NCBI RefSeq assembly: GCF_900103005.1
Contig: NZ_FMWL01000002.1
Location: 1-64,000 of the forward strand
DNA: 64,000 bases
Origin: Acidaminobacter hydrogenoformans DSM 2784
GTDB taxonomy: Bacteria; Bacillota; Clostridia; Peptostreptococcales; Acidaminobacteraceae
Reading direction: 5' to 3'
The position numbers and the translations under genes are program-made. Positions 1 to 8,302 of this stretch are shown piece by piece. Below the pieces are notes generated by a model. It did not search any database, was not told where the DNA came from, and saw only the letters and a list, made by a program, of their open reading frames with translations. Positions within the stretch are counted from its first letter, which is position 1, and every line of letters starts with the position of its first letter.

Positions 1-210
1 CAGCAATGTCTTTTTAGACATCAAGGGGAGGTCTTTAATTGTTTGATGTCGATAGTCGTGAATCTTTGAAGTCAATTTGCCACAAGCCGGGCAGTGAGCC
101 TCCTTGGCCTTGGTTGAGATTGTAATTCTTATAAAAGAATCAGAATGGTCGATTTTGTTGATAATACAATCTTTCAAATCTAAGAGTTTACTGGTAGAAT
201 GAGGATGCAC
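1..210 (-). CDS. ISL3-family transposase, N-terminal fragment (continues past window start)
   Basis: Read on the minus strand from a GTG at 210, an open frame of 70 codons runs off the left edge. An in-frame TAA sits directly before the GTG and an AAAGGGG ribosome site lies about 12 bases upstream. Around residues 43-46 there is a CPAC zinc-finger half, followed by a HDYR...IKDLPL stretch. This is the typical N-terminal zinc-finger arrangement of ISL3 transposases, which cut and paste their element through a DDE catalytic domain. That domain is not in the window, so whether the gene is intact cannot be judged. Confidence 0.6.
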   Translation of the reverse strand, partial: MHPHSTSKLLDLKDCIINKIDHSDSFIRITISTKAKEAHCPACGKLTSKIHDYRHQTIKDLPLMSKKTLL

Positions 211-346
211 TTATATCCAAGCCCCTTTCTTTAATGTTTGTCTAGTCAACTAACATTTTAAGGAGCAAAAGATATAAGTGCATTATTTTTTTGAAAAAAA
301 TAATGCTGGGGAGGAATCACCCACCCCAACATTTATTATAGAGCCC
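1..346 (-). mobile_element. ISL3-like insertion sequence, 5' end only (cut by window edge)
   Basis: The segment holds the start of a transposase reading leftward plus about 136 bases of upstream sequence. The presumed outer terminal inverted repeat, read on the minus strand from about 346, begins GGGCTCTATAATAAATG. A perfect A/T-rich hairpin lies around 279-304. The outer boundary is inferred from the GGGCTC start and from the change to repeat-type GC-rich sequence at 347 and beyond. The other end and any target duplication are outside the window. Confidence 0.5.
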
Positions 347-360
347 TTTTTTAAATGGGT

Positions 361-428
361 GGGGGGACAGGGGCGGCGGCTTGGACTGGGGTTTTGAGGG
401 TGATTTTTGGGCCGGCCCTGTCCCCGAC
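361..428. repeat. GGGGACAGGG-type inverted repeat downstream of the response regulator
   Basis: GGGGACAGGG at 363-372 is mirrored by CCCTGTCCCC at 416-425. It is one member of the dispersed family found in many gaps of this window. Its place 9 bases after the stop of the minus-strand response regulator would let it act as a transcript-end hairpin, but there is no clear T-run. Confidence 0.6.
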
Positions 429-436
429 CGCAGTCT

Positions 437-1255
437 TTATTTTTGAAGCTTGAAAACCAGCCAGTCGGTGTTTTCGTCTGCCATGATGCGGATGTCGGTG
501 AGGGAACCATCGGCATCCAAATGGTCTTTTAAGAGGGCTTCAAAGCGCTGTTTGTAGCCGGTGTAGAGGGATTTTCGAAGGTAGGGGACCATGCCGGCAT
601 GCTCTGCGAGGCCGCGGAGGGACGTTTCAATAGGGGACTGGACGTCCGTGGCCCAGATTTCGACGTCGCCGGTGCCAAGGGAGACGTGCACCTCCCTGGG
701 GCCTTTTCCGGTCAGGGACTTGAGCAGGTGGGCAAAGCCGCTCTTGAGGGCTTTTTCCGCTTCCAGGCGCTGCTGACGGTCCATCAGGCGGCCGCCGGTC
801 AAGGCCACCTCGCCGGAGGCGGTGAGCTTATCCAGGGCAATGCGGGTGAGGCTGTCCAGGAGCTCGTCCGCTTCAATGGGCTTGACGCAGTATTTTACAA
901 TGCCAAGGTCAATAGCCTTCAAAATGGTGTCCAGGTCGGAAAACGCGGAGGTGATGATAACCGGGGTCTGAATGCCTGATTCCCGGAGGGTTTGAATGAA
1001 CGTAAAGCCATCCATTTTGGGCATCCACAGGTCGCAGAGGATCGCGTCAAAGGTCTGGTGTTTACAGTGATCCAGAGCTTCGAGGCCGTTTGACGCCACC
1101 GCAAGGGAAGCGACGCGTTTCTTCAGAAAATGGGCCAGCTCCTCGAGGGCTTCGTGATCATCCTCCACATAGAGGAGGCGCAGGGTGTTGAGGAGCCTTT
1201 CGCTATTCGCGTTATTCACGTTATTTACGGCCTTCACGTTAGTTTCGACATTCAC
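437..1255 (-). CDS. Response regulator with C-terminal DUF2294-like domain
   Basis: A 272-residue cytoplasmic protein. Residues about 24-140 form a receiver domain: acidic pair near D32/D33, phosphoacceptor D75 in CDLWMPKMDG, T102, and K125 in CVKP. There is no DNA-binding output domain. Residues about 168-270 (KSLTGKGP..., LRKSLYTGYKQRFEALL, ending WLVFKL) resemble the DUF2294/MpsC-type family, whose members carry a GKGP motif and a helical core. The start overlaps the end of the upstream histidine kinase by four bases (ATGA), so the pair is almost surely co-transcribed and cognate. The output is unknown. A role in protein interaction or membrane-potential signalling is conjecture from the DUF2294 resemblance. 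Confidence 0.8.
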   Translation of the reverse strand: MNVETNVKAVNNVNNANSERLLNTLRLLYVEDDHEALEELAHFLKKRVASLAVASNGLEALDHCKHQTFDAILCDLWMPKMDGFTFIQTLRESGIQTPVIITSAFSDLDTILKAIDLGIVKYCVKPIEADELLDSLTRIALDKLTASGEVALTGGRLMDRQQRLEAEKALKSGFAHLLKSLTGKGPREVHVSLGTGDVEIWATDVQSPIETSLRGLAEHAGMVPYLRKSLYTGYKQRFEALLKDHLDADGSLTDIRIMADENTDWLVFKLQK

Positions 1256-3792
1256 GACGCAGCGCCTGCCTTTCGGGTTAATGGGAGTTCGATCTCAAAT
1301 ACTGTGCGCCACGTCGTGGCGAGAGAGTCTTCCGTTGATTTTTGCGGCGAACCAGCCAACTCAGCCGGTTTAGCGGTTTCAGCTGAGATCAGCGTCAGGC
1401 GGCCGCCAAACGTGGACTCAATGATTGAGCGTGCCATAGGCAGGCCCAGTCCCGTACCGCCATGGGCTGCTTTGGTTGTATAATACATTTCGAAAATTTG
1501 GTCCGCGTCCTTGGCTGATATTCCGGGGCCGGTGTCTGCAACGCGTATATAAAGCGCGTTCTCGGTTTGCTGCCCGGCGATATGGATCGCCCGGGCTAAC
1601 CCTGGTGGGTTCTGCTTCAGGGCGTCTATCGCGTTGGAGATCAGATTGAAGAGGACGTGGGAGAATTGGTTGTCGAAGCCAATTATAGGCAAAAGCTCCA
1701 GATTCTCGGTTTCAAGGGTAATCCCGGACACCCGCAGCTGCTCATCCACCAGCCCGAGAACCAGCCGAACGGACTCTGCCACCGTAAAGGCGCGGGGCTC
1801 GGTCCTGGGACTTGAGAAATACCTGAAGTCGTCTATGGTCTCCGACATCCGCCGGATCAGGGCGCTGGCCTTTTGGTAGCTGGCTTCAATGTAGTCCGGT
1901 TCGTTGCCAGGATCGCGGAGATTCATCAAAACCAGCTTGAGGGTGTGCAGGGGTTGACGCCACTGGTGGGCAATGCTGCCAATCATTTCGCCCATAGCCG
2001 CCATGCGGCCTTGATAGCGGATCAGCGTCTCTGCCCGCCGCAGCGCTGCCGCGTCCTCGACTTCCCGGGTGATGTCCGTGACCATGCTCATGTTGAGCAT
2101 AGTGTCTGAGCCAGAGTCCCAGATGCGGGTGAGGACCATGCGGCCGTAGAAGTGGTCCTTGGGAGCGGTGGCGTTTGAGGTGGTGGTATTTGAGGCCGGG
2201 GCTTTGGCTGAGCTTTCGGTTGGGGTCTGACCCCCTTTGTCGCTGCGGGTCTGACCCCCATTACCGCCATTGCCAATGGTCCCATCACCCCAACCCCCAG
2301 CAGACTTCCGAAGATATTTCTTCTCCACAGAATAGCTGGTGATTCGCCCCGCCATCAGATCCCGGTGCTGTTCGGCGTCAATTTCCCTGCTTTCCGGTGC
2401 AATAAGCTGGTTGATATTCATTTCGCAGAGTTTATCAGCGGTGTAACCGGTCATACTGCACCAGGCGTCATTGACATGGCGGATGCGGCCATTTGCATCC
2501 GTCACGGTGATGCCTAATACGGAGCTGCGGAAGATAGTCTCGTAGCGGGCGTTGCTGAGGACCAGCTTGTGCTCGGCGAGCTGGCGGTCTGAGATTTCCT
2601 TGACGAGGAGGCCGTTGCGGCGTTTAAGGTACACTAGGAAAAAGAGCGTCAAAAACCCTGTGAGAATGGCGAAGGCAATCGCCAGATTCTTGCGGGTTGT
2701 TTCGAGCTGAGTCACCTTGATCTGGTCATAATCAAAAATCATGGCGTTCAAGTCTGGCACTTCTTCGATCATACCGAGGCTTTTCATAGCCTCCGCCATC
2801 TTGATCCAGCGGAAGGGGTTGATGTTGCCCATCTCGACAATAGGGTAGTGGGTGAGCTCCAGGACTTTGGTGGCCTGATAAGCGTTGAAGTCTTTGAGGG
2901 CTTGCATTTCAGGGGCAGTTTCCGGGACAGCCTCCGGAAGTTTGAGGCGCTCCACGATGAGCTCCGAAATCTCCATGGGATGCTCCAGGGCATAGGTCCA
3001 GCCCTTGATGCTGGCCCGCCTGAACCGCTCCACCAGCTCCGGGTTGGCGTTTGCGAGCTTTGCTGAAGTAATCAGGGTATCCCCATAGAAGTCAATGCCG
3101 TGCTCCGCCGGACGGATGACTTTGACAGGTATGCCCGCTTTTGAAGCGGCGTAAGGGATCTGGCCGAGAAAATCCGGAACGACGTCAAAGTCGCCGCGGA
3201 TCAAATCCTCCAGGGTGAAATCCCTTGTGATGTCTGTCGTTCGAGTAGCAAAGGGTGTGATGCCTTCACTGGCGAAGAGGGCCTGTAGCTCCAAGTCCAG
3301 CAGGTCTCCCGGTCTGCGTGCAATGTGGAGCTGAGACAGGTCAAACACGGTGTTGCCCCGGTCTTCCAGCAGGGTGCAGTATTCTACAGCGCTGCGCTGA
3401 AAGATGGAGGCCACGAGAATCAGATCCATGCCGGCGTCCTGGGCAATCATGAGGTTCGCGGCGCCAACGCCAAAGTCCGCGCGGCCTTCCTGGACCTCCA
3501 GCGCCGCGTCAAGGATCTCACTTTCATCCTCTGTGAAAGCAGGCCGGATGTCGACGGTAAAACCTTCCTCTTCATAGTAGCCCATCCACTGGGCAGCGTA
3601 ATAGCCGGCGAACTGGAACTGGTGGTCCCAGCGCAGCTGGAGGACCAGCTCGGAAAGACCGGTGGCAGGGGCTTGAGGCTTTTCAGCAGGGGTTGCGGCA
3701 GCGAAGGTTGGAAGGTGCGCTGAAGCAAATGCCACACTTAATGCTATTAAAAGGTTGATTAAAGCTCTAAATTTATGTTGAAACCTCATCAT
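1252..3792 (-). CDS. NMT1/THI5-type sensor histidine kinase with PAS domain
   Basis: Membrane-bound sensor kinase, 846 residues from the ATG at 3792. That start has a GAAAGGA site; a longer open frame upstream only reads through a repeat hairpin. Residues 1-32 look like a signal peptide. Residues about 46-330 match NMT1/THI5 periplasmic substrate-binding proteins (LRWDHQFQFAGYYAAQWMGYY), a fold that binds thiamine-precursor-like or sulfonate ligands. A transmembrane helix follows near 366-387, then a PAS domain about 405-570. The kinase core has H609 in AHQWRQP and an ATPase domain with NAIDAL, DTGPGI and GTGLGLP. The PAS domain is interrupted by a Gly/Thr/Ser/Ala-rich insert (nt about 2160-2310) coded by GGTCTGACCCC repeats. 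The ligand is not known. Confidence 0.85.
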   Translation of the reverse strand: MMRFQHKFRALINLLIALSVAFASAHLPTFAAATPAEKPQAPATGLSELVLQLRWDHQFQFAGYYAAQWMGYYEEEGFTVDIRPAFTEDESEILDAALEVQEGRADFGVGAANLMIAQDAGMDLILVASIFQRSAVEYCTLLEDRGNTVFDLSQLHIARRPGDLLDLELQALFASEGITPFATRTTDITRDFTLEDLIRGDFDVVPDFLGQIPYAASKAGIPVKVIRPAEHGIDFYGDTLITSAKLANANPELVERFRRASIKGWTYALEHPMEISELIVERLKLPEAVPETAPEMQALKDFNAYQATKVLELTHYPIVEMGNINPFRWIKMAEAMKSLGMIEEVPDLNAMIFDYDQIKVTQLETTRKNLAIAFAILTGFLTLFFLVYLKRRNGLLVKEISDRQLAEHKLVLSNARYETIFRSSVLGITVTDANGRIRHVNDAWCSMTGYTADKLCEMNINQLIAPESREIDAEQHRDLMAGRITSYSVEKKYLRKSAGGWGDGTIGNGGNGGQTRSDKGGQTPTESSAKAPASNTTTSNATAPKDHFYGRMVLTRIWDSGSDTMLNMSMVTDITREVEDAAALRRAETLIRYQGRMAAMGEMIGSIAHQWRQPLHTLKLVLMNLRDPGNEPDYIEASYQKASALIRRMSETIDDFRYFSSPRTEPRAFTVAESVRLVLGLVDEQLRVSGITLETENLELLPIIGFDNQFSHVLFNLISNAIDALKQNPPGLARAIHIAGQQTENALYIRVADTGPGISAKDADQIFEMYYTTKAAHGGTGLGLPMARSIIESTFGGRLTLISAETAKPAELAGSPQKSTEDSLATTWRTVFEIELPLTRKAGAAS
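2218..2290. repeat. GGTCTGACCCC repeats inside the kinase gene
   Basis: Two GGTCTGACCCC copies (about 2224 and 2248) and a GCCAATGGTCCC variant of the dispersed 10-mer sit within the coding sequence. They encode a low-complexity Gly/Thr/Ser insert in the PAS region. Similar GGTCTGACCCC stretches occur near 6535, 8121 (reverse) and 20620. Confidence 0.6.
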
Positions 3793-3832
3793 AATGGCGT
3801 TCCTTTCTAAAGAGAAGAATACTGGGACGCGT

Positions 3833-3893
3833 GGTTGGGGACAGGGACTTGTGGTGCGGGACTGGGCCGCACCACAAGTCCCTGTCCCCAACC
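3833..3893. repeat. Perfect 27-bp hairpin of the GGTTGGGGACAGGGAC family
   Basis: The arms 3833-3859 and 3867-3893 are exact reverse complements, with a 7-base loop (GACTGGG). The element lies 40 bases upstream of the kinase start, in the gap before the permease gene. It is the most complete copy of the dispersed repeat family. The rest of the 3793-4084 gap shows no gene. Confidence 0.85.
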
Positions 3894-4084
3894 AAACACC
3901 CTTCAAAAATTCTACCATACTCCGCCCCCCTGAACAATGTTATGACTTCACATAACGATGACGCTGTCAACAACCCAATAATTCACCAAATTCCAAAAAC
4001 GCCCAAAGAACCCGCTGCTGTCCCGCAACCGGTTCTTCGGACGTCTGTCAACTCTAATGCATCACTCTGCCAATACTCCGCGCT

Positions 4085-5425
4085 CTACGCAACCTCCTGA
4101 GGCGTATAATTCTCGCCGTCCACTTCCTCAACCTCTTCCTTGAGGAACACATTCAGCAGCAGGGCAGTAATCGTACCCGCGCTGATCCCGGAAGAAAACA
4201 GGCTCTTAACGAAATCCGGCAGCTGGCTCAGGAACTCCGGCCGCACCGTCACCCCAAGACCAATCCCTATGGAAACCGCAATAATAATCATGTTTCTGTT
4301 GTTGAGCGGCACATCCTTCAGCGTCTTGATGCCAGCAGATGCCACCATGCCAAACATGATGATTCCCGCTCCGCCAAGTACCGGGTTCGGAATGATCGCG
4401 ATCAACGCCCCAACTTTAGGGAAGATCCCCAGCAGCACCAGAATGATCCCTGCCAGCGAAACCACGTGACGGCTGGCGACTTTAGTCATTGGGATAAGTC
4501 CAACGTTTTGGCTGAACGACGTGTTCGGTCCTGCGTTGAAGAAGCCCGCCAGGAAGCTGCCAACGCCATCCGCCAGAATACCCGCAGAAAGGTCCTCATC
4601 CGAGAGCGGCTGCTCCGCAGCTTCACCCACTGCCATCAGACAGCCCACCGTCTCAATGGTCGTAACCAGATACGCCGTAATAAACGGAATCACCGCCGCC
4701 ATGCTGAACGTAATCCCAAACTTGAGCGGTGTTGGAATCGACAGGATGGAAGCATCTGCCACCGCCTGCATATTCAGCAGCCCCAGCGGCCAACAAATGA
4801 TATAGCCAAAGACCAGGCCAATAATGACCGACGCCGAGCTCACAAAGCCCTTGCCATATCTGTTAAGCAGCACCGTGACAATCAGAACCGCCATGGCAAT
4901 GGAAATGTTCATGACACTGCCGTAATCCGCCGCGCCATAACCGCCCGCCGCCCAGTCAATGGCGACCGGCAGCAGCGTCAGACCGATCAGCGCGACGACG
5001 GTACCTGTGACAATCGGCGGAAAGAACTTTCGAAGGGGCTTGATGAAGCGGCTGAGGACAATCTCAATAAACGACCCGAGCACCGTCGCCCCAAAGATCC
5101 CCGGCAGCCCCAGCATAGAGCCTACGGCAATGGATGGCCCCACAAACGTAAAGTCCGTCCCCATTACGCACGGCAGCTTCGCACCAATCTTCCAGATGCC
5201 CCGGGCCTGTATAAACGTCGTTACCCCCGCCATAAAGATGGCCGCGCTGACCAGATACGCCGTATCCGCCGTGTTCACCCCGAGCACCCCCGAAATGACC
5301 AGCGGCACCGCCACGATCCCGCCAAAGGCCGCCAGAATGTGCTGGAACGCAAGGACAATACTCATGTGCATAGGTGGCTTGTCGTTAATCTTGTACAGGA
5401 TTTCAGATGTTTCTCTGACTTTCAT
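4085..5425 (-). CDS. NCS2-family nucleobase (xanthine/uracil) permease
   Basis: A 446-residue integral membrane protein that imports a purine or pyrimidine base with a cation. It has about 12 to 14 hydrophobic segments and the family pattern: the N-terminal FQHILAAFGGIVAVPL block, MGTDFTFVGPSIAVG, and the NAGPNTSFSQNVGLIPMTKVASRHV signature near residues 290-320. The FTFVGP form favours xanthine or a related purine over uracil, but substrate cannot be settled from sequence. The ATG is preceded by GGAGGAAAAAGC. Transcription appears controlled by a structured leader ending in a terminator just upstream. A second NCS2 gene lies at 34247. Confidence 0.9.
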   Translation of the reverse strand: MKVRETSEILYKINDKPPMHMSIVLAFQHILAAFGGIVAVPLVISGVLGVNTADTAYLVSAAIFMAGVTTFIQARGIWKIGAKLPCVMGTDFTFVGPSIAVGSMLGLPGIFGATVLGSFIEIVLSRFIKPLRKFFPPIVTGTVVALIGLTLLPVAIDWAAGGYGAADYGSVMNISIAMAVLIVTVLLNRYGKGFVSSASVIIGLVFGYIICWPLGLLNMQAVADASILSIPTPLKFGITFSMAAVIPFITAYLVTTIETVGCLMAVGEAAEQPLSDEDLSAGILADGVGSFLAGFFNAGPNTSFSQNVGLIPMTKVASRHVVSLAGIILVLLGIFPKVGALIAIIPNPVLGGAGIIMFGMVASAGIKTLKDVPLNNRNMIIIAVSIGIGLGVTVRPEFLSQLPDFVKSLFSSGISAGTITALLLNVFLKEEVEEVDGENYTPQEVA

Positions 5426-5498
5426 GCTTTTTCCTCCTCCAAAACAGGTGAGTGCCGACGCAGAATAAAAACGGATGAATCCTTCCTCGTGGAAAATA

Positions 5499-5546
5499 AA
5501 AAGGCCGACAAACAGAGGTCCACTTAACCTCTGAATGTCGGCCTGA
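5499..5546 (-). terminator. Intrinsic terminator/attenuator in the permease leader
   Basis: On the minus strand, stem arms at 5544-5528 and 5518-5502 pair over 17 positions with three central mismatches. They are followed by TTTTTATTTT. The hairpin stands between a promoter (5696-5724) and the permease start at 5425, so it should stop transcription before the gene unless the leader refolds. Confidence 0.8.
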
Positions 5547-5547
5547 T

Positions 5548-5724
5548 GAAGCTTGAATGTTATTCATCTCCACGATTGCCTACAACTTATGAAATTGTAA
5601 CTATGTGCTTCGCGCAGCGCCTTCAAGAACCGTCAGTCCGGCGAACCCAGGGGCTTCCAAACTGCGTGCAGGCCTTACTCTCGCTGCTGGTTACAAATCT
5701 ATCACAAAAATAAACGTCTGACAA
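5548..5724 (-). promoter_or_regulatory. Promoter and structured leader of the permease, candidate riboswitch of unassigned class
   Basis: Minus-strand TTGTCA (5724-5719) and TAGATT (5701-5696) are 17 bases apart. The leader then contains nested complementary segments: GUAAC near its start pairs with GUUAC about 100 bases later, and inside that GCAGCG pairs with CGCUGC. The attenuator follows. A ligand-sensing RNA is a reasonable reading because the gene is a nucleobase transporter. I cannot match it to the purine aptamer consensus or to another known riboswitch class. Confidence 0.5.
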
Positions 5725-5803
5725 TTTGTAAAATTCCACAAAAAGACAGGATAATAAACGTGTCTGCCAAAGTGATTTTTATACAAAATGTTTAAAAGCT
5801 TTT

Positions 5804-5881
5804 GCCGATGGTCCCCTGTCCCCAACCAAACACCACAAAAGAGGGAAGTGGGCAGCTTACCTCCATTTCCCTCTTTTGTGG
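5804..5881. repeat. Dispersed repeat plus 15-bp hairpin after protease gene
   Basis: GCCGATGGTC (5804-5813) runs directly into CCCTGTCCCCAACC, so the two repeat cores occur as one unit here. Next to it, arms 5833-5847 and 5867-5881 form a perfect 15-bp hairpin. It lies about 40 bases beyond the stop of the minus-strand protease and probably serves as its transcription end. Together with the permease leader this accounts for the 5426-5919 gap. Confidence 0.6.
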
Positions 5882-5919
5882 CGAAAACTTACAAATGAAT
5901 TTTCTGCACCAAACTGATT

Positions 5920-7980
5920 TTATGGAAAAACATGTTGATTCGCAGGCGTTTTGCCATCCCATTCATAGCCCGCTGCAGTGACGTTGGTGATTTGGGTGAC
6001 ATAGGTTCCCGCCTTGATGTTATTCAGCGTAAAGACCGTTTTACCATCACTTGCGACCTTGGTTGCAGTCAGCACCGTTTTCCCGTCCCGGGTTACAACG
6101 CACGAAACGGAGGTATTCGAAACAACGGCGTCAAGCTGGACTGTAATCTCAAGGTTTATTTTATTGGCGCGGGCGGGTACTTCTTGATAGGTAATTGAGC
6201 TGACGCTGATGGTGGCTACTATAGCTTCCTCAACTTCAAATTGAACCATGCTGAAACCGACCTCGACTTCAGAATCTGAAACTGTCGCGATGCCGGTGTA
6301 ATAGCCCACTGGCAAAGTTAAATCCCATGAAGGGCCAAAATAGTAATTGGTGTTGGTGCCATCCGAGATCGACCAGGTAATGGCATCCGTCAAATCTCCA
6401 TCCTCCGCATCCAAGGCGGTGGCTCTGAAAGCAATGGTGTCTGAGGTATTGAAAATATAGCCGTCAGATGGAGAACTGATGGTGACCACAGGCGGTGTAT
6501 TGACCGCTGTTGATGATTTTACTGTCATGCCGACCAGGTCTGACCCCGTCAGTCCTCCTGAGTCGGTCACCGTTGCCACGATCTCGTGGGTTCCTACAGA
6601 CAATGTGGTGAGGCTAAAGGATCCGCCAGTCCCAAGAGCGCCATCCCGGTTGGAGCTCCAGGCAATAGCGCCTGTGAGATCCCCGTCTTCAGGGTCCGAT
6701 GCGGTAGCAGTGAAGGTAATTGAATCCCCAACAGTATAAACCGCACCATCCACAGGTGAAGCAATACTAACTGAAGGCGCCACATTGTCAGGCGTCGTAC
6801 TGAGCGCCGCTTCATCCGCATCCACCAGGCCAAAGCCATAATCGCGGTCGCGGCCAACCGGGCCAAGGTCATCCGCTGTGATTTGAAGACGTTCACGTAC
6901 AGCAGCAGCGCTCGCAACCCCTGATTTCATAACCAGGGCCGCCGCGCCCACCACATGTGGTGTCGCCATGGAGGTGCCGCTCCAGGTCGCGTATGCGCCC
7001 CCCGGAATGGTGGACTCAATGCTGACCCCAGGCGCGGAGAGCTCAACAGATGGACCAAAGCTTGAAAACGAAGCGACTTTATTGGCGCTGTCCGTTGCCG
7101 CTACTGCAACCACGGACGCATACCAGGCCGGGTAGCTGACAATGTCAGAGAAAAAGATGGTGTACCATTTGGAACGGTCGTTGCCTGCGGCCGCGATCTG
7201 GAGCACGCCATCTGCGTAGGCCGCGTCGAAAGCAGCTTTGAAGGTCGCGCCCGGATCCGTCAGGATGCCATAGCTGTTGTTGGTAATTTGAATGTCGTTG
7301 TCGACACACCACTCGACGGCCGCTATGATGCCGCTGAGGGCCCCGGAACCATCGGCACCCAGGACTTTGAGCGCGTAGAGGGAGACGTCCGGCGCTGCGC
7401 CTATGAGGCCAGCATCATTCATGACTGCCGCGATGGTGCCCGCGACATGGGTGCCATGGCCATGGTCGTCCATAGGGTCGGCGTCGTTGTTGACGAAGTC
7501 GTAGCCCCCGGCATATTTGCCGGCAAGGTCAGGGTGGGTTTTGTCAAGGCCGGTGTCAATGATCCCGACCTTAATGCCGTCTCCGGTGTTGCCCTGCTGG
7601 TGCACCAGGTCGGCGCCAATGCGGGTGATGCCCCACGGATAGGTGTCTTCGAGGGCATGGACGGTGAGGTCAGGCTCGATCAGGGCGACTTTGGGGTTGT
7701 GTCGCAATCCGTCGAGGGCCGCTTGCGGCAGGGTCGCTGCCATGGCCGGTACGAGGTGGTAGGTGTGGCGGACCTCGCCGCCGAGAGCGCGGATCAGTGC
7801 TTCCTCAGACCTGCCGGGCTGCTCGTGGAACGCGATGAGCACCGCCGCTTTTTCCTTGTCAAATGCCGATGCTGGCGCTGCCCCAGACGCATAGGAAGCG
7901 CCGGACAGCAGGGAGGTGAGGACAAGGATCAAGCTCAGCAGCAGGGCCATGTAAACGCTAAAAATTGACTTTGTTTTCAT
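5920..7980 (-). CDS. Secreted subtilisin-like serine protease (S8) with two Ig-like repeats
   Basis: Start chosen at the ATG at 7980, because the GTG three codons earlier lies inside the AGGTGAT ribosome site. It gives 686 residues. Residues 1-32 are a signal peptide. An I9-type propeptide (about 44-108, AVLIAFHEQPG) precedes the S8 domain, with catalytic D142 (IIDTGLD), H175 (GHGTHVAG) and S337 (GTSMATPH) and oxyanion N267. Two cadherin/PKD-like repeats follow (P-VSI-SP-DG and P-VTISSPSDGYIF), then a C-terminal beta-rich domain. It should be an extracellular endopeptidase that degrades protein for growth. A paralogue lies next to it at 8303. Confidence 0.9.
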   Translation of the reverse strand: MKTKSIFSVYMALLLSLILVLTSLLSGASYASGAAPASAFDKEKAAVLIAFHEQPGRSEEALIRALGGEVRHTYHLVPAMAATLPQAALDGLRHNPKVALIEPDLTVHALEDTYPWGITRIGADLVHQQGNTGDGIKVGIIDTGLDKTHPDLAGKYAGGYDFVNNDADPMDDHGHGTHVAGTIAAVMNDAGLIGAAPDVSLYALKVLGADGSGALSGIIAAVEWCVDNDIQITNNSYGILTDPGATFKAAFDAAYADGVLQIAAAGNDRSKWYTIFFSDIVSYPAWYASVVAVAATDSANKVASFSSFGPSVELSAPGVSIESTIPGGAYATWSGTSMATPHVVGAAALVMKSGVASAAAVRERLQITADDLGPVGRDRDYGFGLVDADEAALSTTPDNVAPSVSIASPVDGAVYTVGDSITFTATASDPEDGDLTGAIAWSSNRDGALGTGGSFSLTTLSVGTHEIVATVTDSGGLTGSDLVGMTVKSSTAVNTPPVVTISSPSDGYIFNTSDTIAFRATALDAEDGDLTDAITWSISDGTNTNYYFGPSWDLTLPVGYYTGIATVSDSEVEVGFSMVQFEVEEAIVATISVSSITYQEVPARANKINLEITVQLDAVVSNTSVSCVVTRDGKTVLTATKVASDGKTVFTLNNIKAGTYVTQITNVTAAGYEWDGKTPANQHVFP

Positions 7981-8109
7981 TTGGATCACCTCTTGAATAT
8001 TTAAAATTGTCCCCGTATATTTATACCCTGAAAGGGGTGGATGTGTCGAAATTTGTCGTGGTTTACATAATTGTTTTATGTTGTTATGCGGGTGACCATC
8101 AAACAGGTA

Positions 8110-8170
8110 ACAGGGTATATAGGGTCAGACCCCGTTGTTTTTTGTTTTTGCCGATGGTCACTTGTACCCA
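8110..8170. repeat. Repeat cluster between the two protease genes
   Basis: GGGTCAGACCCC (from about 8122) and GCCGATGGTC (8150-8159) followed by ACTTGTACCC lie in the 7981-8302 gap. Apart from these and the terminator at 8230, I see no gene or RNA in the gap. Confidence 0.55.
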
Positions 8171-8229
8171 ACACACGCCATACTTTTGAAATGGATGTTT
8201 TCCAAATAATAATTTTTCATCCCACGTAA

Positions 8230-8258
8230 AAAGCTGCCGGAATGGGCACGGCAGCTTT
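8230..8258 (-). terminator. Intrinsic terminator after second protease
   Basis: A perfect 10-bp stem AAAGCTGCCG/CGGCAGCTTT is followed on the minus strand by TTTTTACG. It is 45 bases beyond the stop of the protease gene that ends at 8303. Confidence 0.75.
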
Positions 8259-8302
8259 GGGGGACAAGTTTATTGATATTTTTGATCAACTTAGATTACC
8301 GT

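Noticed and set aside
3793-3918. Longer N-terminus of the sensor kinase (extra 42 codons)
   Set aside because: The extension is made of the repeat hairpin and lacks a ribosome site. The ATG at 3792 has one and starts a proper signal peptide.
4466-5527. A 353-codon open frame on the plus strand
   Set aside because: It is antisense to the NCS2 permease, is rich in Arg/His/Asn as expected for a shadow frame, and has no ribosome site.
5548-5700. Purine (guanine/xanthine) riboswitch
   Set aside because: The conserved three-way-junction core and loop sequences of that class are not found on either strand, so the leader is left unassigned.
7288-7968. A 226-codon plus-strand open frame
   Set aside because: It is the complement of the protease coding sequence, with biased composition and no domain.
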